NCBI RefSeq assembly: GCF_000374305.1
Contig: NZ_KB894093.1
Coordinates: forward strand, 372,001-436,000
Length of the DNA stretch: 64,000 nucleotides
Direction of reading: 5' to 3'
From: Actinomadura flavalba DSM 45200
Lineage (GTDB): Bacteria > Actinomycetota > Actinomycetes > Streptosporangiales > Streptosporangiaceae
Shown one piece after another: positions 54,173-62,866 of the stretch (its first letter is position 1; every line of letters starts with the position of its first letter). The notes beneath the pieces are model-generated. The model had not been told where the DNA came from and ran no database searches. It saw only the letters and a list, made by a program, of their open reading frames with translations. The translations under genes and the position numbers were made by a program.

Positions 54173-54850
54173 TCAGAAATCAGACACCGAGCTGTCCCGA
54201 TTCGGCCATGCGCGCAGTCGCGCCGCGTCGGCGATGAGCACGCGGCGCCGTTCCGTGACGACCAGCCCGGCTTTGCGCAGCACGGCCAGTTCCGCCGCCA
54301 CGACCCCGCGCGCCAGTCCGGCCGCCAGGCCCAGTTCGGCCTGGCCGAGCGGGACCTCCAGCCGTCCGTCGCCCGGTCCGGCGAGGCGCAGCAGCGCCCG
54401 GACGACGCGCGGCCCCGCCGGGAGCGCGGCCGTCTCGGCGCGCCACGCCTCGCTCTCCAGCATCCGGCGCATCGCCCGCGCCAGCAGCTCGCCCTCCGCG
54501 CCGATCTCCCGCACCAGCACGCGGAACCGGTCGGCGGGGAGCGTCCGCGCCCGGCAGGGATCGACGGCGGTGACGGTCGCCGAGCGGCCCGTCCCGCCGA
54601 GGACGGCGATCTCCCCGAGCAGCTCGCCCGGACCGCGCACCGCCAGCAGCAGCGTGGAGCCGTCGCTGTTGAGCCGCGTCACCTTGACCCGCCCGGCGGA
54701 CAGGTGCAGGACGTGCGACGGCGGATCGCCCTGGCGCAGCAGCACCGCACCCGGACGGAAACGGCATTCCACGCCCTCTCGGACGAACTTCTCCGAAAGC
54801 AGACCGTCCACGTCTTCCGCTCCGACCTCCGGGTGTGGCGAGAAAGGCAC
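54173..54850 (-). CDS. CRP/FNR-family regulator
   Basis: 225 residues from a GTG. Cyclic-nucleotide-binding fold at about 25-130 with the phosphate-binding cassette GELLGEIAVLGGTGRSATV (75-93), containing the Glu and Arg used to bind cNMP. A C-terminal winged HTH follows (about 165-215, PLGQAELGLAAGLARGVVAAEL), more diverged than usual. It heads the operon that continues with the cyclase-like gene, so a cyclic-nucleotide link between the two is plausible. Divergent from the vWA/solute-binding gene. Confidence 0.85.
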   Translation of the reverse strand: MPFSPHPEVGAEDVDGLLSEKFVREGVECRFRPGAVLLRQGDPPSHVLHLSAGRVKVTRLNSDGSTLLLAVRGPGELLGEIAVLGGTGRSATVTAVDPCRARTLPADRFRVLVREIGAEGELLARAMRRMLESEAWRAETAALPAGPRVVRALLRLAGPGDGRLEVPLGQAELGLAAGLARGVVAAELAVLRKAGLVVTERRRVLIADAARLRAWPNRDSSVSDF

Positions 54851-54972
54851 CGCGAGAAGGCGTCGGATGCGGGTCTTTCGTCACACAGATGACTCCGGTA
54901 TACGGTGACCATGGTCTCACCGCCCGCGAATGCGCGCGGCGCGAGGGACGACCCCGAGGGTGTGAGCGACCA

Positions 54973-57003
54973 GTGGCAGACGACCGGCGGAGAAACGCGG
55001 ATTCCGGACGTCCGAAATGGCCACGCTATGTGGCCGCGACGGTCAGCCTGACCGCCGCCTCCACGGTCGCCATCGCCTCGAACATTCTCGATCTGAATCT
55101 GCCGACGAGCCTCGCGCTGATCGTCGTCTCCGTCGTCGCCGGGCTCGTCGGGCTGTTCCTCGACGACTTCGAGCGGGCGGTCGGGGCGTTACCGGGCGCG
55201 GGCGCGCGGGCGCTGCGCGGCTCCGCCGCCCGGCTCCGGGCCGCCGCCCGCCGCCTCCCCCGCCGCAGGCCCGCCGTGCCGCTCCCCGGACGCCGCGTCC
55301 TCGCCCCGGTGGCCGCCTTCGCCGTCGCCGCCGCCGTCGCCTACCCGGCGGCATCGCTGGCCGTGCGCGCCCCCGCCTTCGACGACCGCGCCCCCTGCCG
55401 CCCGCCCATCGAGCTGCGCGTCCTGACCGGACCGGAGAACCGCGACGCCGTCCAGGAGAGCGTCGCCGCGTTCGCCGCCCGCGAGACCGACGGCGCCTGC
55501 CGCCCGGTGAACGTCACGGTGTTCCCCGCCGCGTCGTTCACCGACGTCGGGCTCGCGTTCCGCGACGGCTGGCGGCGGCCCGCCGCCGAGGGCACGTCCG
55601 GCGAGGTCACGCCGCTGCTCCTCCCCCAGCCCGACGTGTGGATACCCGCTTCGCGGGCCGAGGTCGACCACGTCACCGAGCACCCCGCCCCGGACGTCGC
55701 CCTGCGCGACCGCGGCGCCATCGCCGCCTCGCCGCTCGTCTTCGCCGTCCCCGCCAACTTCACGCCGCGCGTCCAGGGCACCCTGCCCGACCCGTCCGCG
55801 CCGACCTGGGGCTCCCTCATCGACGCCGCCGAACGCGCCGGGCTGACCGTCGCCCGGCCCGACCCCGACCTGTCGGAGACGGGCCTGCTCGCCACCGCCG
55901 AGCTGTACCGCGAGACCCGCGACCCGCGCGCCCGCGCCGCACTCGAAGGGAAGATCGCATCCGCCGGGACGCCCCGCGCGAACGTCCTCGACCTGCTGTG
56001 CTCGCTGCGCCGCGACCGCGACCCCGCCGTCGCCGTCGTCGTCCCCGAGAACGCCTGGCGCGCCTACGAGCAGGGGGAACCGCTCGGCCCCGACTGCGCG
56101 TTCCCGGTGTCGGCGCCCGCCCGGTCCTACGTCCCGCTGCGGCCCGCGCGCGGCGGCAGCCTCGACTACCGGTTCGTCCAGGTCACCTGGCGCGACCAGG
56201 TCGACCGCGCCCGCGACGCGATGATCGACCGGCTGCGGGACTGGTTCGGCGACGCCCGCCTCCGCGCGCAGGGCTTCCGCGACACCGACGGCCGCACCTC
56301 CGACAGCCGCCCCACCGGGATCGCGGCGACGGTCGGCGTCCGCGGCCTCGACGCGGCCGGGCTGCGCGCCGCGCTGCGCGACTACCCGCGCGCGCGTCCC
56401 CCGGTGACGGCCGCGTACGTCGTCGACCAGTCCGGCTCGATGCAGAAACCCGTCATCGGACGCTCCTCCCGGCTCGACCGCGCCCGCGAACTCGCCGCGC
56501 AGGCCCTGTCCCTGCTCGGCACCACCGACTCGGTCGGGCTCTGGTCGTTCCCGTGGGGCCGGTCGGCGTCGTCGGCCGAACCCCGCCGGCACGTCGAGCC
56601 CGGCCCGGTCGACGCCGCGCGCCGCTCGTCGGTCCGGCGCGCGCTCGCCGGGCTGGACCGCGCCGAGGGCGGCCACACCCCGCTCTACACCGCGATCGGC
56701 CAGGCCGCCGAGGAACTGCGCGGCAAGGGCGTCAATCCGGCGATCATCGTGTTCACCGACGGCTACGACAGCGCGCCCGGCGGCCTGTCCGCCGCCGCCC
56801 TCGGCGACCGGATCGCCGCGCCGGACGGCGGGACGCCCCGCGTCGTCTTCCTCGCCATCGGCGGGCGCCAGTGCGGCGAGCCCGACGTGCGGGCGCTCGT
56901 CCGCGAACCCCGCGTGCGGGCCACCTGCCTCGACGCGTCGTTCCCCGAGGCCGACCAGCTCATCGGCCGCCTGTTCACCGACCTGCGCGGGGGACGGCGA
57001 TGA
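54973..57003 (+). CDS. Membrane protein with solute-binding-like and vWA domains
   Basis: 676 residues from a GTG; ATG 54889 is an in-frame alternative. Helices at about 19-38, 46-64 and 108-130, then an extracytoplasmic region: a periplasmic-binding-protein-like domain (about 140-440, PIELRVLTGPENRDAVQESVAAF) and a von Willebrand A domain with an intact MIDAS (DQSGS at 485-489, then TPLYTAIG and FTDGYDS). vWA domains bind protein or metal partners. TATACG at 54899-54904 may be its -10 box. Coupled to the next gene (ATGA). Confidence 0.8.
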   Translation: MADDRRRNADSGRPKWPRYVAATVSLTAASTVAIASNILDLNLPTSLALIVVSVVAGLVGLFLDDFERAVGALPGAGARALRGSAARLRAAARRLPRRRPAVPLPGRRVLAPVAAFAVAAAVAYPAASLAVRAPAFDDRAPCRPPIELRVLTGPENRDAVQESVAAFAARETDGACRPVNVTVFPAASFTDVGLAFRDGWRRPAAEGTSGEVTPLLLPQPDVWIPASRAEVDHVTEHPAPDVALRDRGAIAASPLVFAVPANFTPRVQGTLPDPSAPTWGSLIDAAERAGLTVARPDPDLSETGLLATAELYRETRDPRARAALEGKIASAGTPRANVLDLLCSLRRDRDPAVAVVVPENAWRAYEQGEPLGPDCAFPVSAPARSYVPLRPARGGSLDYRFVQVTWRDQVDRARDAMIDRLRDWFGDARLRAQGFRDTDGRTSDSRPTGIAATVGVRGLDAAGLRAALRDYPRARPPVTAAYVVDQSGSMQKPVIGRSSRLDRARELAAQALSLLGTTDSVGLWSFPWGRSASSAEPRRHVEPGPVDAARRSSVRRALAGLDRAEGGHTPLYTAIGQAAEELRGKGVNPAIIVFTDGYDSAPGGLSAAALGDRIAAPDGGTPRVVFLAIGGRQCGEPDVRALVREPRVRATCLDASFPEADQLIGRLFTDLRGGRR

Positions 57004-58364
57004 GCGTCCGGGCCGTCCTGGCCGCCGCGCTGGCCGGAGTGCTCGCGGCGACGGCGCTCGTCGTCGTCCCCGACCAGCGGCGGTACGGGCAGGGCTGCCC
57101 CCGGTCCGGCGACGACACGATCGTCATGGCCACCGGCGAGGACCTCAACCCCGGGCGCCGCCGCCAGGAACTCGTCCGCCGCTGGAACGAGGGCCACCCG
57201 GACGGCCCGCAGGCCCGGCTGGTCGAGATCCCCGGCGGCACCAACGCCGAGCACGCGCAGATGCTCGCCGCGCAGCAGGCCGGAAGCTGCGCCTACGACG
57301 TGCTGAGCCTCGACGTCGTGTGGGTGCCGGAGTTCATCGACGCCGGGCTCGTCGAGCCGATCCCGGCGGGCGCGTTCGACCCGTCGGTCTTCCTGCCCAA
57401 GGCGTGGAGCACCGGCCTGGACGCCCGGGGCCGCCTGTACGCGGTGCCGTTCACCAGCAACGTCGGCCTGCTCTACTACCGCAGGGACATCGTCGGCGAC
57501 GCCCCGCCGCGCACCTACGCCGACCTGCGCCGCCTGGCGTCGCGCGCGAACCTGGACCGGCTGCCCGCCGCCGGCGCCGCGCCGCTGGTCACCCAGCTCG
57601 ACGACTACGAGGGCCTGACCGTCAACGCGATGGAGGCGATCTGGGCGGCGGGCGGCGCGCTGACCGTCCAGGGCGAGCGCCTGCACCTGGACGACGCGGG
57701 CGCCCGCGGCCTGACCCGCCTCCTGGACGACGCCCGCGCCGGTGTGATCCTGCGGGCGTCGGCGCGGTACCAGGAGGCGACGAGCATGCAGGCGTTCGCC
57801 GAGGGCCACGCGCTGTTCCTGCGGAACTGGCCGTACGCGTTCCCCGTCCTGAAGACCGACCCGCACCTGCGGAACCGCTTCGGCGTCGCGGAACTCCCCA
57901 CCGACGGCCCGGGCCCGCACCGCGGCGCGCTCGGCGGCCAGAACCTCGCCGTCTCCAAGCACGCCCGCGACAAGCGCCAGGCCCGCGACTTCATCGCGTT
58001 CATGACGGCCCCGCCCCAGCAGCAGAGCCTCTACGCGTGCGGCGGCTACGTCCCGGTCCGCAAGGAGGTCTACGCCGACGTCCGCGCCTGCTCCGACCTC
58101 CCCGGCCAGACCGCGACGACCCCGGAGGAGGACACCGACCAGGTCACCCGCGACGAGCTGCGCGCCCTGGCGGCCGTCCTCACGCGAGCCCTGGCCACGG
58201 CCGAGCCCCGCCCGCGCGTGCCGCGCTACCCCGATTTCAGCCGCGCCCTGCACGAACGCCTGCACACCGCGCTGACCCGCTCCCGCACCTTCGACCCGTC
58301 CACCCTGTCGCCCTACCTCACGACGTGCTCGGGCTGGCGGCGGCCCCGCTCGGACTGCCCCTGA
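57000..58364 (+). CDS. Extracellular solute-binding protein (family 1 type)
   Basis: 454 residues. N-terminal helix (about 4-24) without a lipobox, so membrane-anchored. Then a sugar-type ABC binding protein: RRQELVRRWNEGHPDGPQ, YDVLSLDVVWVPEFIDAGLVEPI, YAVPFTSNVGLLYYRRDIV, and GGQNLAVSKHARDKRQARDFIAF. No permease or ATPase gene adjoins it, so it is either an orphan or a sensor working with the overlapping vWA protein. Confidence 0.85.
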   Translation: MSVRAVLAAALAGVLAATALVVVPDQRRYGQGCPRSGDDTIVMATGEDLNPGRRRQELVRRWNEGHPDGPQARLVEIPGGTNAEHAQMLAAQQAGSCAYDVLSLDVVWVPEFIDAGLVEPIPAGAFDPSVFLPKAWSTGLDARGRLYAVPFTSNVGLLYYRRDIVGDAPPRTYADLRRLASRANLDRLPAAGAAPLVTQLDDYEGLTVNAMEAIWAAGGALTVQGERLHLDDAGARGLTRLLDDARAGVILRASARYQEATSMQAFAEGHALFLRNWPYAFPVLKTDPHLRNRFGVAELPTDGPGPHRGALGGQNLAVSKHARDKRQARDFIAFMTAPPQQQSLYACGGYVPVRKEVYADVRACSDLPGQTATTPEEDTDQVTRDELRALAAVLTRALATAEPRPRVPRYPDFSRALHERLHTALTRSRTFDPSTLSPYLTTCSGWRRPRSDCP

Positions 58365-58379
58365 CCGGGCGGGGCCGCC
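58339..58379. terminator. Possible hairpin between convergent genes
   Basis: Ten-bp stem GGCGGCCCCG (58339-58348) with CGGGGCCGCC (58370-58379) and a 21-nt loop across the stop of the solute-binding gene, ending 4 nt before the dioxygenase stop. The large loop makes it a weak candidate. Confidence 0.35.
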
Positions 58380-58382
58380 GGG

Positions 58383-59312
58383 TCACGCGGCGGGCGCCCG
58401 GACGGACGAGAACCCGGACGCGTCGCCCTCCAGCACGGTGCTGACGTCCCCGCCGATGCCGACCGGAACGTCTCCGGCGATCGTGATCCGGTGCAGCAGC
58501 CGGGCGTGCTCGTCGTAGTCCGCGACGGCGTAGTGCTGCGTCGACCGGTTGTCCCAGATCGCGATGTCGCCGGGCCGCCACGTCCACCGCACGGTGTTCT
58601 CCAGCTTGGTGATGTGCCGCTGGAGCAGCGCGTACAGGTCGCGGAAGTCGGACGAGGACAGGTCGCGGATCGACTGCGCGAAGTGCCCGAGCAGCAGCGC
58701 GGGCTCCCCCGTCTCGGGGTGGACGCGGACGAGGGGGTGCTCGGTGAGGAACGAGGTGTGCCGGAACTCGGCCCGGTAGTGCTCCTGCTTGACGTCGACG
58801 CCGCCGGTCACCGGCCGCTCGATGGCGTAGTCGAACAGGTTGCTGTGCCGGGCGCGCAGCCGTCCCGCGAGCGCCTGGAGCCCCGGGTGCAGGCTGGCGT
58901 AGGCGTTGACGGTGTTGGCCCAGACGGTCGTGCCGCCGTAGGGCGGGAGCGTGACGGCGCGCAGGACGCTGATCGCGGGGACGCGGTCGACGAACGTCAC
59001 GTCGGTGTGCCAGCTGTTGGCGGCGCCCTGCTCGGAGTCGATCGGCAGGATCGCGTTGCCGTCGCCGCGGACGGTCGGGTGCGGGGAGGTGACCTCGCCG
59101 AGCTGGGCGGCGAAGTCGTACTGGTCGGTGTCGGTGGCGTGATCCTGGTCACGCAGGAACACCACGCGGTGCTTGAGCAGCGCCGCGCGGAACTCGGCCA
59201 GGACGGCGGGGTCGAGGTCGGCGCCGATGCGCAGGCCGGACACGACGGCGCCGATGTTGCCGCCGACGCGCGTCACGTCGAGGGCCGTGCTCGCGGTCTG
59301 GAGCTGGGTCAT
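58383..59312 (-). CDS. TauD/TfdA-family Fe(II)/2-oxoglutarate dioxygenase
   Basis: 309 residues. Iron ligands H102 and D104 (WHTDVTF) and H260 (WDNRSTQHYA), 2-oxoglutarate Arg in RLLHRITIAGD (R271 or R275). TauD relatives release sulfite from taurine or hydroxylate alkyl sulfates and similar compounds. An ATG at 59318 abuts GGAGG with no spacing, whereas ATG 59312 has the normal 6 nt, so the latter is chosen. Divergent from a family-5 ABC transporter, which may import its substrate. Confidence 0.9.
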   Translation of the reverse strand: MTQLQTASTALDVTRVGGNIGAVVSGLRIGADLDPAVLAEFRAALLKHRVVFLRDQDHATDTDQYDFAAQLGEVTSPHPTVRGDGNAILPIDSEQGAANSWHTDVTFVDRVPAISVLRAVTLPPYGGTTVWANTVNAYASLHPGLQALAGRLRARHSNLFDYAIERPVTGGVDVKQEHYRAEFRHTSFLTEHPLVRVHPETGEPALLLGHFAQSIRDLSSSDFRDLYALLQRHITKLENTVRWTWRPGDIAIWDNRSTQHYAVADYDEHARLLHRITIAGDVPVGIGGDVSTVLEGDASGFSSVRAPAA

Positions 59313-59370
59313 GGTCATCCTCCGGTGGCGGCGGACGGCCCGTGGGAACGTTCCGCCTAATCAGACCAAC

Positions 59371-59398
59371 TTGATCGGGAAAGTGGGGTTAATATACA
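59371..59398 (+). promoter_or_regulatory. Candidate promoter of the ABC transporter operon
   Basis: TTGATC (59371-59376), 16 nt, TATACA (59393-59398), about 90 nt before the binding-protein gene and in an AT-rich island of the divergent gap. A perfect palindrome GGAACGTTCC at 59345-59354, 16 nt upstream of the -35 box, may be an operator. Confidence 0.5.
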
Positions 59399-59485
59399 AC
59401 GAAGCCACCCGGATCACCCGGGTGCCGCCCGCCAGGACGCGCCCCCGCCCCGGCTCACCTCCCGCATCCCCCCACCGGAGCACCC

Positions 59486-61048
59486 ATGAAGTTGTCCCTG
59501 TCCCGTCGCACCCTGCTGTCGGGGGCGATCGCCGGCACCGTCCTGCTGGGCCTGCCCGCCTGCTCGTCCGCCGTCGGGCAGCAGGGCTCCGGCGAGGTCG
59601 AGAAGGGCGGCACGTTCACCGGCGGCATCTCCACCGACCTCGTGCCCGCCAACTTCTTCACCAACTCCAACGCCGGCGTCACCACCGTCATCGGCCTGAC
59701 CTACGAGAGCCTGGTCAGCTACCCGGTCGACCGCCTGGAGCCCAAGCCGAAGCTCGCCGAGAGCTGGACCGTCTCCCCCGACGGCCGCACGGTCACCCTC
59801 CGGCTACGCGACGACGTCAAGTTCCACACCGGCCGCCCGTTCACCTCGCAGGACGTCGCGTTCTCCCTTCGGACCTACGCCGACCCCAAGTGGAACGGCC
59901 AGCTCAAGAGCACCGCGCAGGCCATCGAGTCGATCGGCACCGACCAGCCGCACACCGCCGTCCTGAAGCTCAAGCATCCGCTCGGCAACCTCTTCGACCT
60001 CCTCGAAATCGTCCCGATCGTGGACGAGAAGACCTTCTCCGGCGTCGGCGACGGCAGCCGGTACGTCGGCACCGGGCCGTTCAAGTTCGAGAAGTGGACA
60101 CCGAACGCCCGGCTCAGGTTCGTGAAGAACCCCGACTACTGGGTACCGGAACGCCCGTACCTGGACGCTGTCGACATCTCGGTCGTCACGGACGCGACCG
60201 CGCTGACCAACCGGCTCCGCAGCGGCCAGATCGACTACGCCTACGGCATCGGCTACCACGACATCGAACGCCTGGAGAAGACCGGCAGGTTCGGGAAGAT
60301 CCAGCTCGCGGGCGCCGAGAACCAGATCTACGTCGGCACCAACGTCACCGCCGAGGGCCTGTCGGACGTCCGCGTCCGCAAGGCCATCGCGCACGCCCTC
60401 GACCGCGACCGCATCATCGCCGAGGTCTTCCGGGGCAGCGGCTACCCCGCCGACCTGCCGTGGCCCAAGACCTCCCCCGCCTACGACGCGAAGCTCAACA
60501 CGACCTACCGGCGCGACCTCGCCAAGGCCAAGGCGCTGCTCGCCGACTACGGCAAGAAGGTGCCGACGCTCACCTACAGCTACGCGAGCCCGGTGCCGCA
60601 GTACGAGGCCACCGCGCAGATCGTCCAGGCCAACCTCAAGGAGATCGGCATCGAGGTGAAGCTGGAACCGCTCGACCCGCCGACGTTCGTCGCCCAGCTC
60701 ATCGGCGGCAAGTTCAAGGGCCTGTGGACGACCTACCACTCGTGGGCGCAGTACACGCCGTCCACGCTCACCGTCAGCGCCTATCCGTTCAACGCGCTCA
60801 AGAACACCTCGCACTACTCCTCCCCGGCCTACACCAAGAACGCCGAGGCGGCCTGGAAGCAGACCAAGGGCGACAGCGCCGAGGCCAAGCAGGCGTACGC
60901 CGCGCTCTCCCGCGACCTGCTCGACGGGCTGTTCCTCATCGAGATCGGCATCGTCGAGCAGCGCTGGGCCGTCAGCGACAAGGTCAAGGGCGTCGGCTAC
61001 ACCAAGCGGTCCGAGCTGGTCCTGACCGACGCCCGGCTCACCGGGTGA
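59486..61048 (+). CDS. Family 5 extracellular solute-binding lipoprotein
   Basis: 520 residues, ATG with GGAG upstream. Twin-arginine-like SRRTLLSG and lipobox LPAC (Cys26) predict a Tat-exported lipoprotein. Family 5 pattern: LAESWTVSPDGRTVTLRLRDDVKFHTGRPF and GTGPFKFEKW, VRKAIAHALDRDRII. Such proteins bind oligopeptides, opines, nickel or glutathione. With the divergent TauD gene a sulfur- or opine-like ligand is possible. Confidence 0.92.
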   Translation: MKLSLSRRTLLSGAIAGTVLLGLPACSSAVGQQGSGEVEKGGTFTGGISTDLVPANFFTNSNAGVTTVIGLTYESLVSYPVDRLEPKPKLAESWTVSPDGRTVTLRLRDDVKFHTGRPFTSQDVAFSLRTYADPKWNGQLKSTAQAIESIGTDQPHTAVLKLKHPLGNLFDLLEIVPIVDEKTFSGVGDGSRYVGTGPFKFEKWTPNARLRFVKNPDYWVPERPYLDAVDISVVTDATALTNRLRSGQIDYAYGIGYHDIERLEKTGRFGKIQLAGAENQIYVGTNVTAEGLSDVRVRKAIAHALDRDRIIAEVFRGSGYPADLPWPKTSPAYDAKLNTTYRRDLAKAKALLADYGKKVPTLTYSYASPVPQYEATAQIVQANLKEIGIEVKLEPLDPPTFVAQLIGGKFKGLWTTYHSWAQYTPSTLTVSAYPFNALKNTSHYSSPAYTKNAEAAWKQTKGDSAEAKQAYAALSRDLLDGLFLIEIGIVEQRWAVSDKVKGVGYTKRSELVLTDARLTG

Positions 61049-61055
61049 GCGTCCC

Positions 61056-62015
61056 GTGACCTCCTACCTGCTGCGCCGGCTGCCGTCGCTGGCCGTCGTC
61101 CTCGCGGTGTCCTCGGTGCTGATCTTCGGGTTGCTGCGGCTGGTCCCCGGCGACCCGGCCGTCACGCTCGCCGGGGCCAACGCGACACCCGACGCCGTCG
61201 CCGCCATCCGGCACGAGCTGGGGCTCGACCGGCCCGTCGCCGGCCAGTACCTCCACTGGCTGGCCGGGCTGGTCACGCTCGACCTCGGCCGCTCGCACAT
61301 CGTCGGCGGCGGCATCGGCTCGCTCGTCGGCAGCGCCCTCGGCTACACGCTGCTGCTCACCGCGAGCGCCCTGCTGCTCGCGGTCGTCGCGGCGCTCGTC
61401 CTCGGGACGCTGTGGGCGGGCACCCGGCGGCCCTGGGTCGACCACCTGCTGACGGGCGCCAACACGCTCGCCATCGCCGTGCCGACCTTCGTCCTCGGCG
61501 TGGCGCTGGCGCTGCTGTTCGGCGTCGTGTTCCCCGTCCTGCCCACCGGCGGCGTGCCGCGCGAAGGGCTGCTCGCCGACCCCGGCATCACCGCGCAGTA
61601 CCTGCTGCTGCCGACGATCTGCCTCGCGCTGCCCGTCGGCGGCGTCCTCACCCGCTACCTCGCCGAGTCGCTGCGCACCGAGCTGGCGCAGCCGTACGTC
61701 GTCACCGCGCTCGCCGCCGGGATCTCCCGGCGGCGGGTGCTGGTCCGGCACGCGCTGCGCAACGTCCTGCCGACGAGCCTGACCGTCCTCGGCCTCCAGA
61801 CCGGCGCCGTCCTCGGCGGCGCGGTGCTCATCGAGTTCACGTTCTCCTGGCCCGGCATCGGGATGCTCATCGAACGCGCCATCACCGGACGCGACTACCC
61901 CGTCGTCCAGGTGCTGCTCATGCTCTCGGTGACGATCTTCGTCGTGCTGCAACTGCTCACCGACGCCGCGCACGCCCTCCTCGACCCCCGCATCCGGCTA
62001 GGAGGCACCCGATGA
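61056..62015 (+). CDS. DppB-type ABC permease
   Basis: 319 residues from a GTG 7 nt after the binding-protein stop. Six helices; N-terminal LLRLVPGDPAVTLAG and LGLDRPVAGQYLHWL are the DppB/OppB signature, EAA-loop equivalent AAGISRRRVLVRHALRNVLPT. First membrane subunit of the importer. ATGA overlap with the next gene. Confidence 0.92.
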   Translation: MTSYLLRRLPSLAVVLAVSSVLIFGLLRLVPGDPAVTLAGANATPDAVAAIRHELGLDRPVAGQYLHWLAGLVTLDLGRSHIVGGGIGSLVGSALGYTLLLTASALLLAVVAALVLGTLWAGTRRPWVDHLLTGANTLAIAVPTFVLGVALALLFGVVFPVLPTGGVPREGLLADPGITAQYLLLPTICLALPVGGVLTRYLAESLRTELAQPYVVTALAAGISRRRVLVRHALRNVLPTSLTVLGLQTGAVLGGAVLIEFTFSWPGIGMLIERAITGRDYPVVQVLLMLSVTIFVVLQLLTDAAHALLDPRIRLGGTR

Positions 62016-62866
62016 CCGACATCGCGCTGAAAGCCGGGAAGGCCCCGCGCGTCCGCCGGGGCGCCCTCACCCACGGGCGCGGCCTGGCCGGGCTCGTCCT
62101 CGTCGGCGTCGTGGTCGCCGCCGGGCTGCTCGCGCCGCTGCTCACCCCGTACACGCCGCAGCAGCAGATCCCCGGCGCCAACCTGCTCGGCGCGAGCGGC
62201 GGCCACCCGTTCGGCACCGACGAGGTCAACCGCGACGTGTTCACCCGCGTGCTGCACGGCGTCCGCGTCGACCTGGCCGTCTGCCTGCTCGCCGTGCCGT
62301 TCGGGGCGCTGCTCGGCGGGCTGGCCGGGCTGCTGGCCGGCCGGTCCGGCATCGCGGACGTGTTCACCCAGCGGGCCTTCGACGTCGTCCTCGCGTTCCC
62401 GCCGGTCATCCTCGGGATCGCGGTCACGGCCGTCCTCGGGCCCGGCGTCCTGCCCGTCGTCTGCGTCGTGATCGCCGCCGAGGTGCCGCTGTTCGGACGG
62501 CTCGTCCGCACCGCCACCCTCAAGGTGCGCGAACTGCCCTACGTGGACGCCGCCGAGACGATGGGCGCGTCCCGGACGTGGGTGCTGCGCAAGCACGTCG
62601 TCCCGAACATCCTCGACGCCGTCATCGTCCAGCTCGCGCTGTCGGCGTCGGTCGCGGTGTTCATCGTCAGCGCCATGAACTTCATCGGGATCGGCGTCCG
62701 GCCGCCCGCGCCGTCGCTCGGCGGCGTCCTCGCCGACGCGATGGGCCAGCTCGGGTCCAACAACCTGTACGCCGTCGGCCCGCTGCTGGTCATCGTCGTG
62801 CTCGTGCTGGGCTTCCAACTGATCGCGCAGGCCCTGCTGGCCTCGCGGCGAGGAGGTGCGCGGTGA
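62012..62866 (+). CDS. DppC-type ABC permease
   Basis: 284 residues, ATG. Typical DppC start with HPFGTDEVNRDVFTRVLHG, EAA loop AAETMGASRTWVLRKHVVPNIL and FIGIGVRPPAPSLGGVLADA. Five to six helices. Second membrane subunit; its stop overlaps the ATPase start. Confidence 0.92.
   Translation: MTDIALKAGKAPRVRRGALTHGRGLAGLVLVGVVVAAGLLAPLLTPYTPQQQIPGANLLGASGGHPFGTDEVNRDVFTRVLHGVRVDLAVCLLAVPFGALLGGLAGLLAGRSGIADVFTQRAFDVVLAFPPVILGIAVTAVLGPGVLPVVCVVIAAEVPLFGRLVRTATLKVRELPYVDAAETMGASRTWVLRKHVVPNILDAVIVQLALSASVAVFIVSAMNFIGIGVRPPAPSLGGVLADAMGQLGSNNLYAVGPLLVIVVLVLGFQLIAQALLASRRGGAR

Noticed and set aside
54881-54965. TCACA (54881) and TGTGA (54961) as a CRP site before the vWA gene
   Set aside because: Half-sites are 75 nt apart and in the wrong arrangement for one dimer.
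55017-58364. 1115-residue plus-strand frame covering both solute-binding genes
   Set aside because: Its last part is the real solute-binding gene starting at 57000; the preceding two thirds is an Arg-rich shadow of the vWA gene.
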